Shown here in pieces: positions 1 through 8,669 of a DNA stretch of 63,841 nt (the stretch's first letter is position 1; every line of letters begins with the position of its first letter). The notes beneath the pieces were generated by a model, which ran no database searches, was not told the DNA's origin, and was given only the letters and a program-made list of their open reading frames with translations. The translations under genes were made by a program, and so were the position numbers. The DNA comes from Paenibacillus sp. J45TS6. Its GTDB lineage: Bacteria; Bacillota; Bacilli; Paenibacillales; Paenibacillaceae. The stretch lies in the NCBI RefSeq assembly GCF_018403285.1, contig NZ_BOSJ01000021.1, positions 1 through 63,841 on the forward strand. Direction: 5' to 3'.

Positions 1-8
1 AAATCCTG

Positions 9-125
9 TTTGGTGGCGATAGCGGAGGGGTTCCACACGTACCCATCCCGAACACGACCGTTAAGCCCTCCAGCGCCGATGGTACTTGGACCGCAGGGTC
101 CTGGGAGAGTAGGACGTCGCCAAGC
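9..125 (+). rRNA. rrf: 5S ribosomal RNA
   Basis: This is a complete 5S rRNA of about 117 nt. It begins with the usual TTTGGTGGCGATAGCG and ends with GGACGTCGCCAAGC, so the two ends can pair to form helix I. The internal CCGAACACG and GAGAGTAGGACG blocks are typical of Bacillota 5S. It is the last gene of an rrn operon whose 16S and 23S genes lie left of the window, and it is followed at once by an intrinsic terminator. Confidence 0.97.
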
Positions 126-129
126 AAAG

Positions 130-166
130 AACCACTGTCGATCAATCGATGGTGGTTTTTATTTTT
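130..166 (+). terminator. rrn operon terminator
   Basis: A stem formed by ACCAC-TG-TCGAT and ATCGA-TG-GTGGT is followed by a run of T residues. It directly follows the 5S rRNA and should end the upstream rrn transcript. Confidence 0.9.
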
Positions 167-192
167 TAAAAAGACTGTATTGAAAGAAGGTA

Positions 193-235
193 GTAACATT
201 TTTGTTACGGATTTACCCTTTTAAAAAGTTATAAT
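193..235 (+). promoter_or_regulatory. Possible promoter with palindromic operator upstream of the lipoprotein gene
   Basis: A TATAAT at 230-235 is a good -10 hexamer, but no clear -35 sits 17 bases upstream. Instead there is a perfect palindrome GTAACA-TTTT-TGTTAC at 193-208. The pattern would suit an activator- or repressor-controlled promoter. This is inference from sequence only. Confidence 0.35.
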
Positions 236-268
236 AACTACGGGTTATAAAATAAAAGGGGTGGTATC

Positions 269-727
269 ATTTTCGCAACAAAGGGAGAATATCGGCTGCG
301 ATACAAAAAACTATGTCTCTATTGTCTGCTGTGCCTGAGTTTGTTGATGACAATGGGATGCAGCCAGAAAACTTCTTGGGAGTCATATGAAGAAGCAGCT
401 AATGTTAAAGGTTTTCCTGTCCCAGAAGAAGCTAATCGAATGGATCGTGCAACAACTAATCCGGAAATGGATTACATACAATATTCGTTGCCAGGCGTGA
501 GTAAGAACGATCAATTACCGGATCAATATATAAATGAAATTATAGAGTGGGGTTGGACTGAGGACGTAACTAGTGAACAATCTGATACTTCTGATCCAGC
601 ACCGCGTATTTTTGTAAAAGACACAACCAGAGTACATTTATCTTTGCATAATGGTTATTTAACAGTTCTTGTGCCTACACAAGATGCATCACTAACTAAA
701 CCCAAAATTGTAGATACAAATAATTAA
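269..727 (+). CDS. Putative lipoprotein, apparent ATT start
   Basis: I do not recognise the family. The clear reading frame ends at 727. If translation began at the first conventional codon (TTG 341) the product would be 128 aa and lack an export signal. Extending the same frame upstream without a stop to ATT 269 gives 152 aa. The extended N-terminus has a basic n-region (RLRYKK), a hydrophobic stretch rich in Leu and Cys, and MTMGC, with the Cys as a plausible lipidation site. A strong ribosome site (AAAAGGGG, 253-260) lies 8 bases before ATT 269, whereas none precedes TTG 341. The mature part is acidic and hydrophilic, with no recognisable domain. An intrinsic terminator follows directly, so the gene looks monocistronic. 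The ATT start is inferred; a conventional start or a sequencing slip remains possible. Confidence 0.6.
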   Translation: MFATKGEYRLRYKKLCLYCLLCLSLLMTMGCSQKTSWESYEEAANVKGFPVPEEANRMDRATTNPEMDYIQYSLPGVSKNDQLPDQYINEIIEWGWTEDVTSEQSDTSDPAPRIFVKDTTRVHLSLHNGYLTVLVPTQDASLTKPKIVDTNN

Positions 728-757
728 GACCTTTCGTTTAGGAAAGGTCTTTTTTTA
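727..757 (+). terminator. Terminator of the lipoprotein gene
   Basis: AGACCTTTC and GAAAGGTCT form a 9-bp stem with a short loop, followed by seven T residues. It overlaps the stop codon of the lipoprotein gene. Confidence 0.9.
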
Positions 758-835
758 TTCATTAAATTCATTATGTAACTACCAGGTAGTGAGTGTATTT
801 TTAATAGGGGGCTATGTTGAGTTACCGCGAAGCCC

Positions 836-1357
836 CTACTGTATGTAGTATGAGATATCTTGATTTGTTATTTTTATAAGACCGTCTTTTCTTTCACGGA
901 TTAACCAGGTTATGCAGTAGAGCCTAGGGAGTAGCAACCAGAAGTGCCAGAATAATAAGTTAATGGAGAAAGCAATTGGGGCAGCTATGATAAAGATGAA
1001 GATGAGGATCAGGCTGATCCAAGTGATATGCAGGTGTATTTTTGAAAAAAAACGATAATTGACATATTGTTCTGGGATCATTCCCATCCAGGGCAGCTGC
1101 CATGTGAACCTCCACTTCTGTAAGTATCTTTTACTGAGGAGAAGGACAGAGCGGGATATAACGAAATGAGTCCAAATGATTGTAATGAATGATAATACAT
1201 AGCAAAGTACTCCGAACCATGTGAAGAAGAGAAGACTAATGAACAGCATAATGATGGCCAAGCTCACATAACTCCAGATGACTGGGCGCGCTATGTAGCT
1301 TTTACGTAGAAGACGATAATGATAGTATGTAGCTTCTTCTCCGATGACTTCGGGCAT
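836..1357 (-). CDS. Hypothetical multi-pass membrane protein
   Basis: This 173-residue protein is not one I recognise. Four hydrophobic segments are visible, at roughly residues 26-45, 48-68, 110-133 and 134-152. The loops are rich in Arg, Lys and Trp, and the short C-terminal tail is charged. The start is well supported: AAGGGAGGAT lies 8 bases before the ATG on the minus strand. It is convergent with the lipoprotein gene and divergent from gin. A GC-rich imperfect hairpin at about 805-838 lies just past the stop codon but has no T-run on this strand. No function is proposed. Confidence 0.7.
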   Translation of the reverse strand: MPEVIGEEATYYHYRLLRKSYIARPVIWSYVSLAIIMLFISLLFFTWFGVLCYVLSFITIIWTHFVISRSVLLLSKRYLQKWRFTWQLPWMGMIPEQYVNYRFFSKIHLHITWISLILIFIFIIAAPIAFSINLLFWHFWLLLPRLYCITWLIRERKDGLIKITNQDISYYIQ

Positions 1358-1437
1358 TCTAATAAATCCTCCCTTACCTATGAACTGATTGACTACACTT
1401 ATATTCTAAGGAACTTTTGAAACCTCTTTCATATATT

Positions 1438-1465
1438 GTATATCGGATAATGATATGGATAAATT
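1438..1465 (+). promoter_or_regulatory. Possible sigma-F promoter for gin
   Basis: GTATA (1438-1442) and GGATAAATT (1457-1465) match the B. subtilis sigma-F elements GYATA and GGNNANANT. The spacer is 14 bases, one short of the usual 15. The start codon of gin is about 150 bases downstream. B. subtilis csfB (gin) is sigma-F dependent, which fits. A CATA-N3-TA element at 1518-1526 could be a second, mother-cell type -10, but I see no matching -35. Confidence 0.3.
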
Positions 1466-1616
1466 TAAATGTTGTAAAGAAATAGGTACAGACACCCATT
1501 CTATATAGGATGAATAGCATAACCTATGATAAAGAAATGGTGTTTGACTATGAAAAGGTTTAAAATAGTAGAAACTGTACCATACTAATAGGAAAAGAAA
1601 TAAAGGTGGGATAGTT

Positions 1617-1814
1617 ATGGATGCACAGCAAATTCAGCCTAAACACAAATGTATTGTTTGTGAGCAGTCTAAAGAAGAAGGTATTTTTATTGTTTCTGAA
1701 TTTATTTGTACAGATTGTGAGACCGAAATCGTGCACACGGACGCTCAAGATGCAAAATATCCTTTTTTTATTCATCAACTAAAGCAAATTTGGTTACAAC
1801 AAAATAATGCATAA
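1617..1814 (+). CDS. gin: Anti-sigma-G factor Gin (CsfB)
   Basis: Gin is a small zinc-binding protein that binds and inhibits sigma-G, and in B. subtilis also sigma-E, so that late forespore transcription starts on time. The 65-residue product has the family's two CxxC pairs, Cys12/Cys15 and Cys31/Cys34, followed by a polar helical tail that ends in a Gln/Asn-rich segment. Length and layout match the Gin/YaaM family, and the place just upstream of the yaaO-like decarboxylase and tmk is the conserved one. AAAGGTGGG precedes the ATG. It has its own terminator, so it is transcribed alone. Confidence 0.88.
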   Translation: MDAQQIQPKHKCIVCEQSKEEGIFIVSEFICTDCETEIVHTDAQDAKYPFFIHQLKQIWLQQNNA

Positions 1815-1846
1815 TATATAATGCTCTTCTCCTTGAACTTTTAGTA

Positions 1847-1869
1847 AAGGCCTGAGAAGGCCTTTTTTT
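1847..1869 (+). terminator. gin terminator
   Basis: AAGGCC and GGCCTT form the stem around a short loop, followed by a T-run reaching 1869. Confidence 0.88.
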
Positions 1870-1996
1870 ATATTTCTGGTTACGTATTATGTATTTCTAT
1901 TTCATTTATTAACTTTTTATCTACGGTCGATGCTATTTTAATTTGAATACAATACAATATAGTTGTATCTATGAAAAGATCGGAAGGATTAAAGAA

Positions 1997-3511
1997 ATGG
2001 ACAATCACCAATTAAATAAAGATAAAGCTCCCTTATACGAGGCTTTGATTCAATATAGAAATTCAAAAAAACATACATACCATGTACCTGGTCATAAAAA
2101 TGGGCAGGTTTATTCAAATCTTGCACAGGGCACATTGCTTCAAGAAGTAATGAAAATTGACGCTACAGAGATTACAGGCCTCGATGATCTGCATCATCCG
2201 GAATCCGTCATCAAGGAGGCACAGCAGCTAGCAGCCGATTGTTTTGGTGCAGAGGAAAGCTTCTTTCTTGTAGGAGGAAGCACCTCAGGTAATATTGCGC
2301 TGCTTCTTACGGTATGCACTGAACCAGGAGATCTTATACTTGTGCAGCGTAATGTTCATAAATCAGTAATTCATGGTCTCATGCTCGCTGGTGCACATGC
2401 AGTGTTTCTAGCTCCAGAGGTAGATCCATCAAGTGGCCTTGCTACAGCCCCAGCAAAATCAACGATTGAGGAAGCACTGCAGGCTTATCCGAATGCAAAA
2501 GGTGTATTTATTACCATGCCTAATTATTATGGGATGGGATTTGATTTATCTGATATTGCAGCAACTTGCCATAAGGCCGGTGTACCGCTTCTCGTGGACG
2601 AAGCACATGGAGCACATTATGGACAGCATCCTGCGTTGCCTGGGTCTGCCTTAACCGCAGGAGCCGATGGAGTGGTACAATCCACTCATAAGATGCTGTC
2701 AGCCATGACAATGGGTGCTATGCTTCATGTACAGGGTAACCTGCTGGATCGTGAGCTTCTGAAGCAGCGTTTGTCTATGATACAGAGTTCGAGTCCATCC
2801 TACCCCATTATGGCCTCTCTTGATCTTGCGCGCTTACATCTGCATAAGCATGGTGAGAAGGCCTTCTCTACTGGTCTCGCAGCTGTACACATGGTAAGAA
2901 GGGGAATCGAAGACTTGCCCCGTTTTGGTTTATTGGATCCTCTGAGAGAAGCGGAAGCATATACGGTTCAGGATCCTTTTAAACTCGTCATATATGATAA
3001 AGAGAAGCTGTTAAAAGGATATGAATTGCAGGATAAGCTGGAAGAGCAGGACTGCGTGCCTGAAATGAGTGACGAGACTTACGTTGTACTCCTCTTTAGT
3101 CTAGGTTCCACGGAGGAGGATGCTAGACACCTTTTGAAGGCCTTAGTGCATATATCATTAGAAGAGGGCCCTGAAGAAACAAAACAACATCATAAATCAG
3201 AGAGTACAGCTACACATCATGTTTCCACGTGGAACATTTTGCATTCTTCTGTCTATTCCTGTCCTGTTCCTTTTCATTTAGGTAAAATAAAGAAAGAACA
3301 GAAAGAGAAAATTAGTATTACAAAAGCATCTAACCGAATTAGTGCTGAGATGGTTATTCCCTATCCTCCAGGTATTCCTATATTGTATCCTGGAGAAGAA
3401 ATTAGTGAGAACATGAGAAATCATCTGATAAAGCTACGGGATTCGGGAGCAAAAATTCAAGGCACTGCAGATTCGAGCTTAGAAACCATCTGGGTTATGG
3501 TAGAAGAGTAA
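1997..3511 (+). CDS. Orn/Lys/Arg decarboxylase family protein (YaaO-like)
   Basis: This is a PLP-dependent fold-type I decarboxylase of the Orn/Lys/Arg group, 504 residues. The large domain has HVPGHKNG near the N-terminus, the aspartate motif DEAHGAHYG (from Asp201) that contacts the pyridine nitrogen, and the Schiff-base lysine in STHKML (Lys232). The C-terminal domain ends with PYPPGIPILYPGE, a family signature. It should turn a basic amino acid into a diamine or agmatine; the substrate cannot be read from the sequence. In B. subtilis the equivalent yaaO also lies next to tmk. I chose ATG 1997 because AAGGATT lies 7 bases upstream; an in-frame TTG at 1943 lacks a ribosome site. Confidence 0.85.
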   Translation: MDNHQLNKDKAPLYEALIQYRNSKKHTYHVPGHKNGQVYSNLAQGTLLQEVMKIDATEITGLDDLHHPESVIKEAQQLAADCFGAEESFFLVGGSTSGNIALLLTVCTEPGDLILVQRNVHKSVIHGLMLAGAHAVFLAPEVDPSSGLATAPAKSTIEEALQAYPNAKGVFITMPNYYGMGFDLSDIAATCHKAGVPLLVDEAHGAHYGQHPALPGSALTAGADGVVQSTHKMLSAMTMGAMLHVQGNLLDRELLKQRLSMIQSSSPSYPIMASLDLARLHLHKHGEKAFSTGLAAVHMVRRGIEDLPRFGLLDPLREAEAYTVQDPFKLVIYDKEKLLKGYELQDKLEEQDCVPEMSDETYVVLLFSLGSTEEDARHLLKALVHISLEEGPEETKQHHKSESTATHHVSTWNILHSSVYSCPVPFHLGKIKKEQKEKISITKASNRISAEMVIPYPPGIPILYPGEEISENMRNHLIKLRDSGAKIQGTADSSLETIWVMVEE

Positions 3512-3664
3512 TTACTAACTGTATATAAGACCAAATCATCATTAGTAGAAATGATCGTATGGACTTAACCAAATCGTATTGTTATTATGAATGGTTCTCA
3601 ACCATCTATGAACTAATAAATTACGTACTTATTGCTAAAAATTAAAGCCTAGGGGAGAGAAACA

Positions 3665-4300
3665 TTGTCTAAAGGAATATTTATAACGCTTGAGGGTGGC
3701 GAAGGATCAGGTAAAACTACAATGATTGGACGTCTATCTAATTATTTAGAAGAAAGAAACATTGCTTATCTAGTAACTCGGGAGCCCGGAGGTATTGAAA
3801 TAGCCGAAAAGATCAGGTCTATTATTTTAGATCCTGAACATACAGCTATGGATGCGAGAACAGAAGCCCTTCTATATGCAGCGGCACGCAGACAACATCT
3901 TGTCGAAAAAGTCATTCCAGCACTTGAAGAAGGGCTTATTGTATTATGTGATCGGTTTGTTGATAGTAGTCTGGTATATCAAGGGTACGCAAGAGGGATT
4001 GGTGAAGAGGAAATTCGTTCCATTAATCTTTTTGCGACGGAAGGTATTACTCCGAATGTTACGATTTACTTTGATGTTGATCCAGAGATTGGATTTGCAC
4101 GAATAGCAGCCAATCAAGAAAGAGAAGTTAATCGTTTAGATTTGGAAAACCGTTTATTTCACGATAAGGTGAGAGCAGGTTACCTCAAATTAGTAGAGAA
4201 TGAGCCGGAGAGAATAAAGATGATAGATGCTTCGTTGTCACCTGATGAAGTATTTTGTAGTTTAATTGCAAACCTTGATTGCGTATTAAAGGATATTTAG
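3665..4300 (+). CDS. tmk: Thymidylate kinase
   Basis: Thymidylate kinase phosphorylates dTMP to dTDP in DNA precursor synthesis. The 211-residue protein has the P-loop GGEGSGKT (residues 11-18), the TREPGG motif that follows it, and a CDRFVDSS motif typical of the family. The start is TTG, with AGGGGAGAG about 7 bases upstream. It is followed by darA, yaaR and holB, the usual order in Bacillota, and it probably heads that group. Confidence 0.95.
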   Translation: MSKGIFITLEGGEGSGKTTMIGRLSNYLEERNIAYLVTREPGGIEIAEKIRSIILDPEHTAMDARTEALLYAAARRQHLVEKVIPALEEGLIVLCDRFVDSSLVYQGYARGIGEEEIRSINLFATEGITPNVTIYFDVDPEIGFARIAANQEREVNRLDLENRLFHDKVRAGYLKLVENEPERIKMIDASLSPDEVFCSLIANLDCVLKDI

Positions 4301-4388
4301 GGGTATATGTCTAATAAAGACTTAAACAGAGCAAGTTTGGACTCTGACAGTAAGGGAAACTGTTCAAGCAATGGAGAATAGGTTAGAT

Positions 4389-4776
<388 letters not shown>

Positions 4777-4826
4777 TAGAAAGAATAAACACCCTAAGTT
4801 TGTTTTAGAAGAAAGCAGGGATACGT

Positions 4827-5270
4827 GTGAAAATCAACCCAGGATTTCGGCCGCTGCAGAATGGAATAAGCCCCTCTGATTCAGGTGCCAGACCTGTACA
4901 GAATAAGGAATTTACCGGCATGATGCAGCAACAGGCAGAGAGAGCATCGAATGAGGAGCTAACTCGCCGATTGAACGAAATTCAACTTCAGGGGGACCGG
5001 CTTGCACGTTCCATGACGATTCGTGAGTTAAAGGCGTATAAGCAACTCGTTAAGCGATTTCTAGAGGATACGGTAAGACAAGGCGTCAGCATGAAAGAAT
5101 CTAGAGGTTGGGATCGAAGAGGACGCGGGAAACGTTATCTGCTTCTAGATGAGGTAGATGAGGTTTTGCTCAAAATGGCTGAAGAGATGCTTCAAACAGA
5201 ACAAGGGAAGATGGAACTCCTTCAAAAAATTGGCGAGATTCGCGGAATGCTTATAAATCTCAGCTTTTGA
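4827..5270 (+). CDS. yaaR: YaaR family protein (DUF327)
   Basis: This 147-residue, mainly helical protein belongs to the conserved YaaR family of unknown function. The second half carries the recognisable LTRRLNEIQLQGDRLARS and LLLDEVDEVLLKM segments. The start is GTG 4827, preceded by AGCAGGG. It lies between darA and holB, as in B. subtilis, and a terminator follows. No catalytic motif is seen. Confidence 0.85.
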   Translation: MKINPGFRPLQNGISPSDSGARPVQNKEFTGMMQQQAERASNEELTRRLNEIQLQGDRLARSMTIRELKAYKQLVKRFLEDTVRQGVSMKESRGWDRRGRGKRYLLLDEVDEVLLKMAEEMLQTEQGKMELLQKIGEIRGMLINLSF

Positions 5271-5283
5271 TAAATGTAGTGAA

Positions 5284-5313
5284 AGACAAGTGCACTCTAA
5301 CTTGTCTTTTTTT
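5284..5313 (+). terminator. Terminator after yaaR
   Basis: GACAAGT and ACTTGTC form the stem around a 9-base loop, followed by a seven-base T-run. It ends the tmk-darA-yaaR transcript. Confidence 0.88.
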
Positions 5314-5383
5314 ATATATAGCGCTCCTTGTAAACTGGTAATTAATTTTATTATCATCCTAAAATTTATATTACCAGTGAACA

Positions 5384-5392
5384 TGATATAAT
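5384..5392 (+). promoter_or_regulatory. Extended -10 promoter for holB
   Basis: TGATATAAT is a perfect extended -10 element. The -35 region is weak, as is common for extended -10 promoters. It lies after the yaaR terminator and about 105 bases before holB. Confidence 0.55.
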
Positions 5393-5498
5393 AGATAAAG
5401 ATGATGATTTGTAATTCTTTTTTATGAAGAATTGAATTATATAGGATTGTCATACAAACATAATTCATGCGGCAATACAGCATGGGGAGGATCATCTC

Positions 5499-6473
5499 AT
5501 GTCTTTTCGTGATATTATGGGCCAGGAAACAGCAAAACAAATGCTGCAAAGCGGACTTCGGCAACAATCAACCAGTCATGCCTACTTATTTAGTGGTCCT
5601 TCGGGCAGCGGGCAGCGACAAATGGCTACTGCATTAGCCCAAGCGATCTATTGTACTCGTCAGGAGGATGATGCGTGTGGAGAATGTCTGGAATGTCGTA
5701 AGGTGGAACACGGGAACCATCCGGATCTACATTATATAGAGCCTGAAGGGGCCAGCCTTAAGATTGATCAGATTCGTGAGCTGCAGAAAATTTTCAATTA
5801 CCGGTCCGAGAACAACAATCGTAAAATTTACATTATAGATCAGGCAGATAAGATGACGACACAGGCTGCAAACAGCTTGCTAAAGTTTCTTGAAGAACCA
5901 CAGGTACCCGCTGTAGGGATCTTAATAACAAGTAACAAAGGTGCTATGCTTCCAACAATTTTATCCAGGACACAAGAGGTTCCCTTTAAGGCACTTAGTC
6001 CGGAGCGAATCGAAGAGGTGTTTGTTAAAGAAGGATATTCACCTGCGCTTGTAAGAACTGCCGCATTTTTAACCTCAGGGTTAGAGTCATGCAAGAGTCT
6101 GCTTGACCAGAATTGGTTTGCAGAAATTAGAAATGTAATGTTACAATTAGGAGGAGAGTCACTGACGAGAGGCAGTATGTCACTAGTTTCTGCACAACAG
6201 AAACTTTTCAAGACAGGACTTTCTGAACATCTTGAACTGATGTTTGATATGTTCCATTTGTGGTTCAAGGACATGCTTTATGTAACTTACGGCAAGCAAG
6301 AGAACGTTATTTTTATAGATCAACTTAGTTCCATTTCTACGATAGCAAGAAGTCGTTCGACAGAGCAGTGGGTGTCTTATATGGATCTGGCTGCAGAATG
6401 TAGAAAGAAATTGCGTTCGAATATGAATGGACAACTATGTGTGGAGCAATTTTTGATTGGACTTGCAGCATAA
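5499..6473 (+). CDS. holB: DNA polymerase III delta-prime subunit
   Basis: HolB is a clamp-loader subunit that helps open and load the beta clamp. The 324-residue protein has the AAA+ layout: a degenerate Walker A GPSGSGQR at residues 33-40, where the usual lysine is Gln39, a zinc module formed by Cys52, Cys60, Cys63 and Cys66, and the SLLKFLEEP sensor region. Loss of the Walker lysine fits delta-prime acting as a non-ATPase stator. AGGATCATCTC lies before the ATG. It starts a new transcript and is followed by ricT and yabA, linking it to replication control. Confidence 0.93.
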   Translation: MSFRDIMGQETAKQMLQSGLRQQSTSHAYLFSGPSGSGQRQMATALAQAIYCTRQEDDACGECLECRKVEHGNHPDLHYIEPEGASLKIDQIRELQKIFNYRSENNNRKIYIIDQADKMTTQAANSLLKFLEEPQVPAVGILITSNKGAMLPTILSRTQEVPFKALSPERIEEVFVKEGYSPALVRTAAFLTSGLESCKSLLDQNWFAEIRNVMLQLGGESLTRGSMSLVSAQQKLFKTGLSEHLELMFDMFHLWFKDMLYVTYGKQENVIFIDQLSSISTIARSRSTEQWVSYMDLAAECRKKLRSNMNGQLCVEQFLIGLAA

Positions 6474-6622
6474 CTTTTTAAAAGGGTCTAGTCAGCAATA
6501 AGTATATTGTTTTGTTTTTTTATTCTTTACCCTAGCAATGTCTTAACATAATACGCTTTGATTGCGGTCTTTCATTTAAAGGCTTCAATAGAGGTTTTAT
6601 TGTATACAAGGGGGTTAATTTT

Positions 6623-7423
6623 TTGTACAGTGTAGTCGGTGTCCGTTTCAAAAAAGCGGGCAAAATTTATTACTTTGATCCCCTCGATCTTCCTATTGAA
6701 AAGGATTCTAGCGTTATTGTAGAGACCGCTCGCGGGATTGAGTACGGCAAAGTAGTTATAGGTAAGAAGGAAGTCGGGGAATCTGACGTCGTATTGCCTC
6801 TCAAAAAGGTCATTCGTATTGCAGGTGAAGCGGATGCCAAAGTAGTGGAAGAGAATAAGCTCGCAGCAAAGGACGCATTTGGAACCTGTTTAAATAAAAT
6901 CAGAGACCATGGCCTCAAAATGAAGCTGGTTGATGTCGAATTTACTTTTGATCGCAATAAGATCATATTTTACTTTACGGCAGAAGGCCGTGTAGATTTT
7001 AGAGAACTGGTAAAAGATTTGGCAAGTATTTTCCGTACTCGAATTGAATTGCGCCAGATTGGTGTGCGTGATGAGGCGAAAATGCTTGGAGGAATAGGTC
7101 CTTGTGGACGAGTACTATGTTGTTCCTCTTGGCTCGGGGATTTTGAACCCGTATCCATCAAAATGGCGAAGGATCAGAGCCTCTCGCTCAATCCAACCAA
7201 AATATCAGGACTTTGTGGAAGACTTATGTGTTGCTTGAAATTTGAGCATGATAACTATGAGAGTGTTAAAGAGGAGATGCCAGCAGTAGGAAAACTTGTG
7301 GTTACCTCACTTGGTGAAGGTAAAGTTGTTGGAATACATGCAGGTAATCGAACCATTCATGTTCAGTTGTTTGAAATAAATAAAGTGAAAGAACTTTCAA
7401 TGGATGACGTTGTCATCAAGTAA
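6623..7423 (+). CDS. ricT: RicT/YaaT, PSP1-domain protein
   Basis: RicT (YaaT) forms a complex with RicA and RicF in B. subtilis that stimulates RNase Y-dependent mRNA maturation and affects sporulation, competence and biofilm formation. The 266-residue protein has the PSP1 core, with the Cys-rich motifs GPCGRVLCC and GLCGRLMCC that take part in Fe-S cluster binding. The start is TTG, with AAGGGGGTT upstream. It lies between holB and yabA as in B. subtilis. The partners RicA and RicF are not encoded in this window. Confidence 0.93.
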   Translation: MYSVVGVRFKKAGKIYYFDPLDLPIEKDSSVIVETARGIEYGKVVIGKKEVGESDVVLPLKKVIRIAGEADAKVVEENKLAAKDAFGTCLNKIRDHGLKMKLVDVEFTFDRNKIIFYFTAEGRVDFRELVKDLASIFRTRIELRQIGVRDEAKMLGGIGPCGRVLCCSSWLGDFEPVSIKMAKDQSLSLNPTKISGLCGRLMCCLKFEHDNYESVKEEMPAVGKLVVTSLGEGKVVGIHAGNRTIHVQLFEINKVKELSMDDVVIK

Positions 7424-7452
7424 ACCATTATGTTTGCTTTCGGGGTGGGATT

Positions 7453-7821
7453 TTGGAGAAGAAAACAGTTTTTGCACACATTCTTGAAATGGAAACACAA
7501 ATGGGACAAATGAGCAGTGATCTGGGAGAGCTGAAAATGATCGTAAAGGAATTGCTCGAAGAAAACCAGCGTATCACACTAGAGAACGAGCAACTTCGTA
7601 AGGTGTTAAAACGTGGGGCTTCTGCCGAGAAGGCGGCTCCTACACCCAAGACTCCTCTACCTCAGACTCATGTCCTTGAGCCAGAAGAAGATGTTGTTGG
7701 TGAAGGTCATGACAACTTGGCTCGACTGTATTATGAAGGTTTTCATATTTGTAATGTCTATTATGGTCATTTACGAACGGAAGGCGATTGTCTGTTCTGT
7801 CTATCATTTTTGAATAAGTAA
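7453..7821 (+). CDS. yabA: Replication initiation control protein YabA
   Basis: YabA binds DnaA and the beta clamp DnaN and limits new rounds of replication. The 122-residue protein has an N-terminal heptad-rich helix (about residues 3-55) for tetramerisation, a Pro-rich linker, and a C-terminal zinc-binding module with His98, Cys100, Cys113 and Cys116. The start is TTG with GGGGTGGG upstream. A terminator follows directly. Confidence 0.92.
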   Translation: MEKKTVFAHILEMETQMGQMSSDLGELKMIVKELLEENQRITLENEQLRKVLKRGASAEKAAPTPKTPLPQTHVLEPEEDVVGEGHDNLARLYYEGFHICNVYYGHLRTEGDCLFCLSFLNK

Positions 7822-7824
7822 TGA

Positions 7825-7853
7825 GCCGTAGGGGTTCCCTACGGTTTTTTTTT
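7825..7853 (+). terminator. yabA terminator
   Basis: CCGTAGG and CCTACGG form the stem and a run of nine T residues follows. It ends the holB-ricT-yabA transcript. Confidence 0.92.
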
Positions 7854-7898
7854 AGGGATCAGGAACGATATTAAGGGTAAGGCAGGGAAGAGATAATA

Positions 7899-8669
7899 AT
7901 GAAAAGAAACGAAATTTTTCTACATCCTTCTGAACGATTAGATGATCTTCTTACGCATGATCTACAGATCATTCAGAGCGATGAGGTTTTTAGTTTTTCT
8001 ATGGATGCAGTCCTCTTAGCAAGGTTTGCAGGGATTCCGAAAAGAGGAAAAATTCTAGATATATGCACGGGTAACGGGGTTATCCCTATTCTGTTAACCA
8101 CTCGAACAAAGGCTTCTATTGATGCAGTGGAGATTCAGCCCAGATTAGCAGAAATGGCAAGACGAAGTGTGCGATTAAATCAGCTGGATGAGCAGATCCA
8201 AATTTACGAGGGGGATGTGCGGAATTTTGCGGAACAGATTGGTTATGGTAAGTATGATGCAATCACAGTGAATCCGCCTTATATGCCGCTCAATGGAAGT
8301 GACATTAAGCTGAGTATACATCAAGCTACAGCAAGGCATGAACTGAATGGAACACTGGAAGACATGATAAAAGCTTGCATGCACCTTGTGCGTACAGGCG
8401 GCAAAGTCTCTATGGTCCATAAACCACAGCGTATCGGAGAAATTATTACGCTTATGCGGAAATACCGATTAGAACCTAAACGTATTCGTATGGTTCACCC
8501 TAGGATTGATAAAGAGGCAAACATGGTGCTAATTGAAGCTTTACGTGATGGAAAACCGGATGTAAGAATGCTCCCACCTCTAATTGTCTATAACGAAGAG
8601 GGACAATACTGTGAGGAGATTATGAACATCTATTATGGTGAGCACAATCTAGAGGAGGAGAATAAATGA
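7899..8669 (+). CDS. yabB: tRNA1(Val) adenine-N6 methyltransferase family protein (YabB/TrmN6-like)
   Basis: This 256-residue Rossmann-fold methyltransferase has the SAM-binding motif ICTGNGVIP and the catalytic NPPY (from Asn125) of N6-adenine methyltransferases. The family includes E. coli TrmN6 (YfiC), which methylates A37 of tRNA-Val, and B. subtilis YabB. The ATG follows GGAAGAG. Its stop overlaps the start of rsmI by 4 bases (ATGA), so the two are coupled. In B. subtilis a small GIY-YIG gene (yazA) separates them; it is absent here. Confidence 0.88.
   Translation: MKRNEIFLHPSERLDDLLTHDLQIIQSDEVFSFSMDAVLLARFAGIPKRGKILDICTGNGVIPILLTTRTKASIDAVEIQPRLAEMARRSVRLNQLDEQIQIYEGDVRNFAEQIGYGKYDAITVNPPYMPLNGSDIKLSIHQATARHELNGTLEDMIKACMHLVRTGGKVSMVHKPQRIGEIITLMRKYRLEPKRIRMVHPRIDKEANMVLIEALRDGKPDVRMLPPLIVYNEEGQYCEEIMNIYYGEHNLEEENK

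Noticed and set aside
805-838. Terminator for the minus-strand membrane protein
   Set aside because: A GC-rich hairpin is present but the minus strand after it reads mostly A rather than T, so it is not a convincing intrinsic terminator.
1550-1588. 12-codon frame upstream of gin (MKRFKIVETVPY)
   Set aside because: No ribosome site precedes it, and it lies in an AT-rich stretch where short frames are expected by chance.
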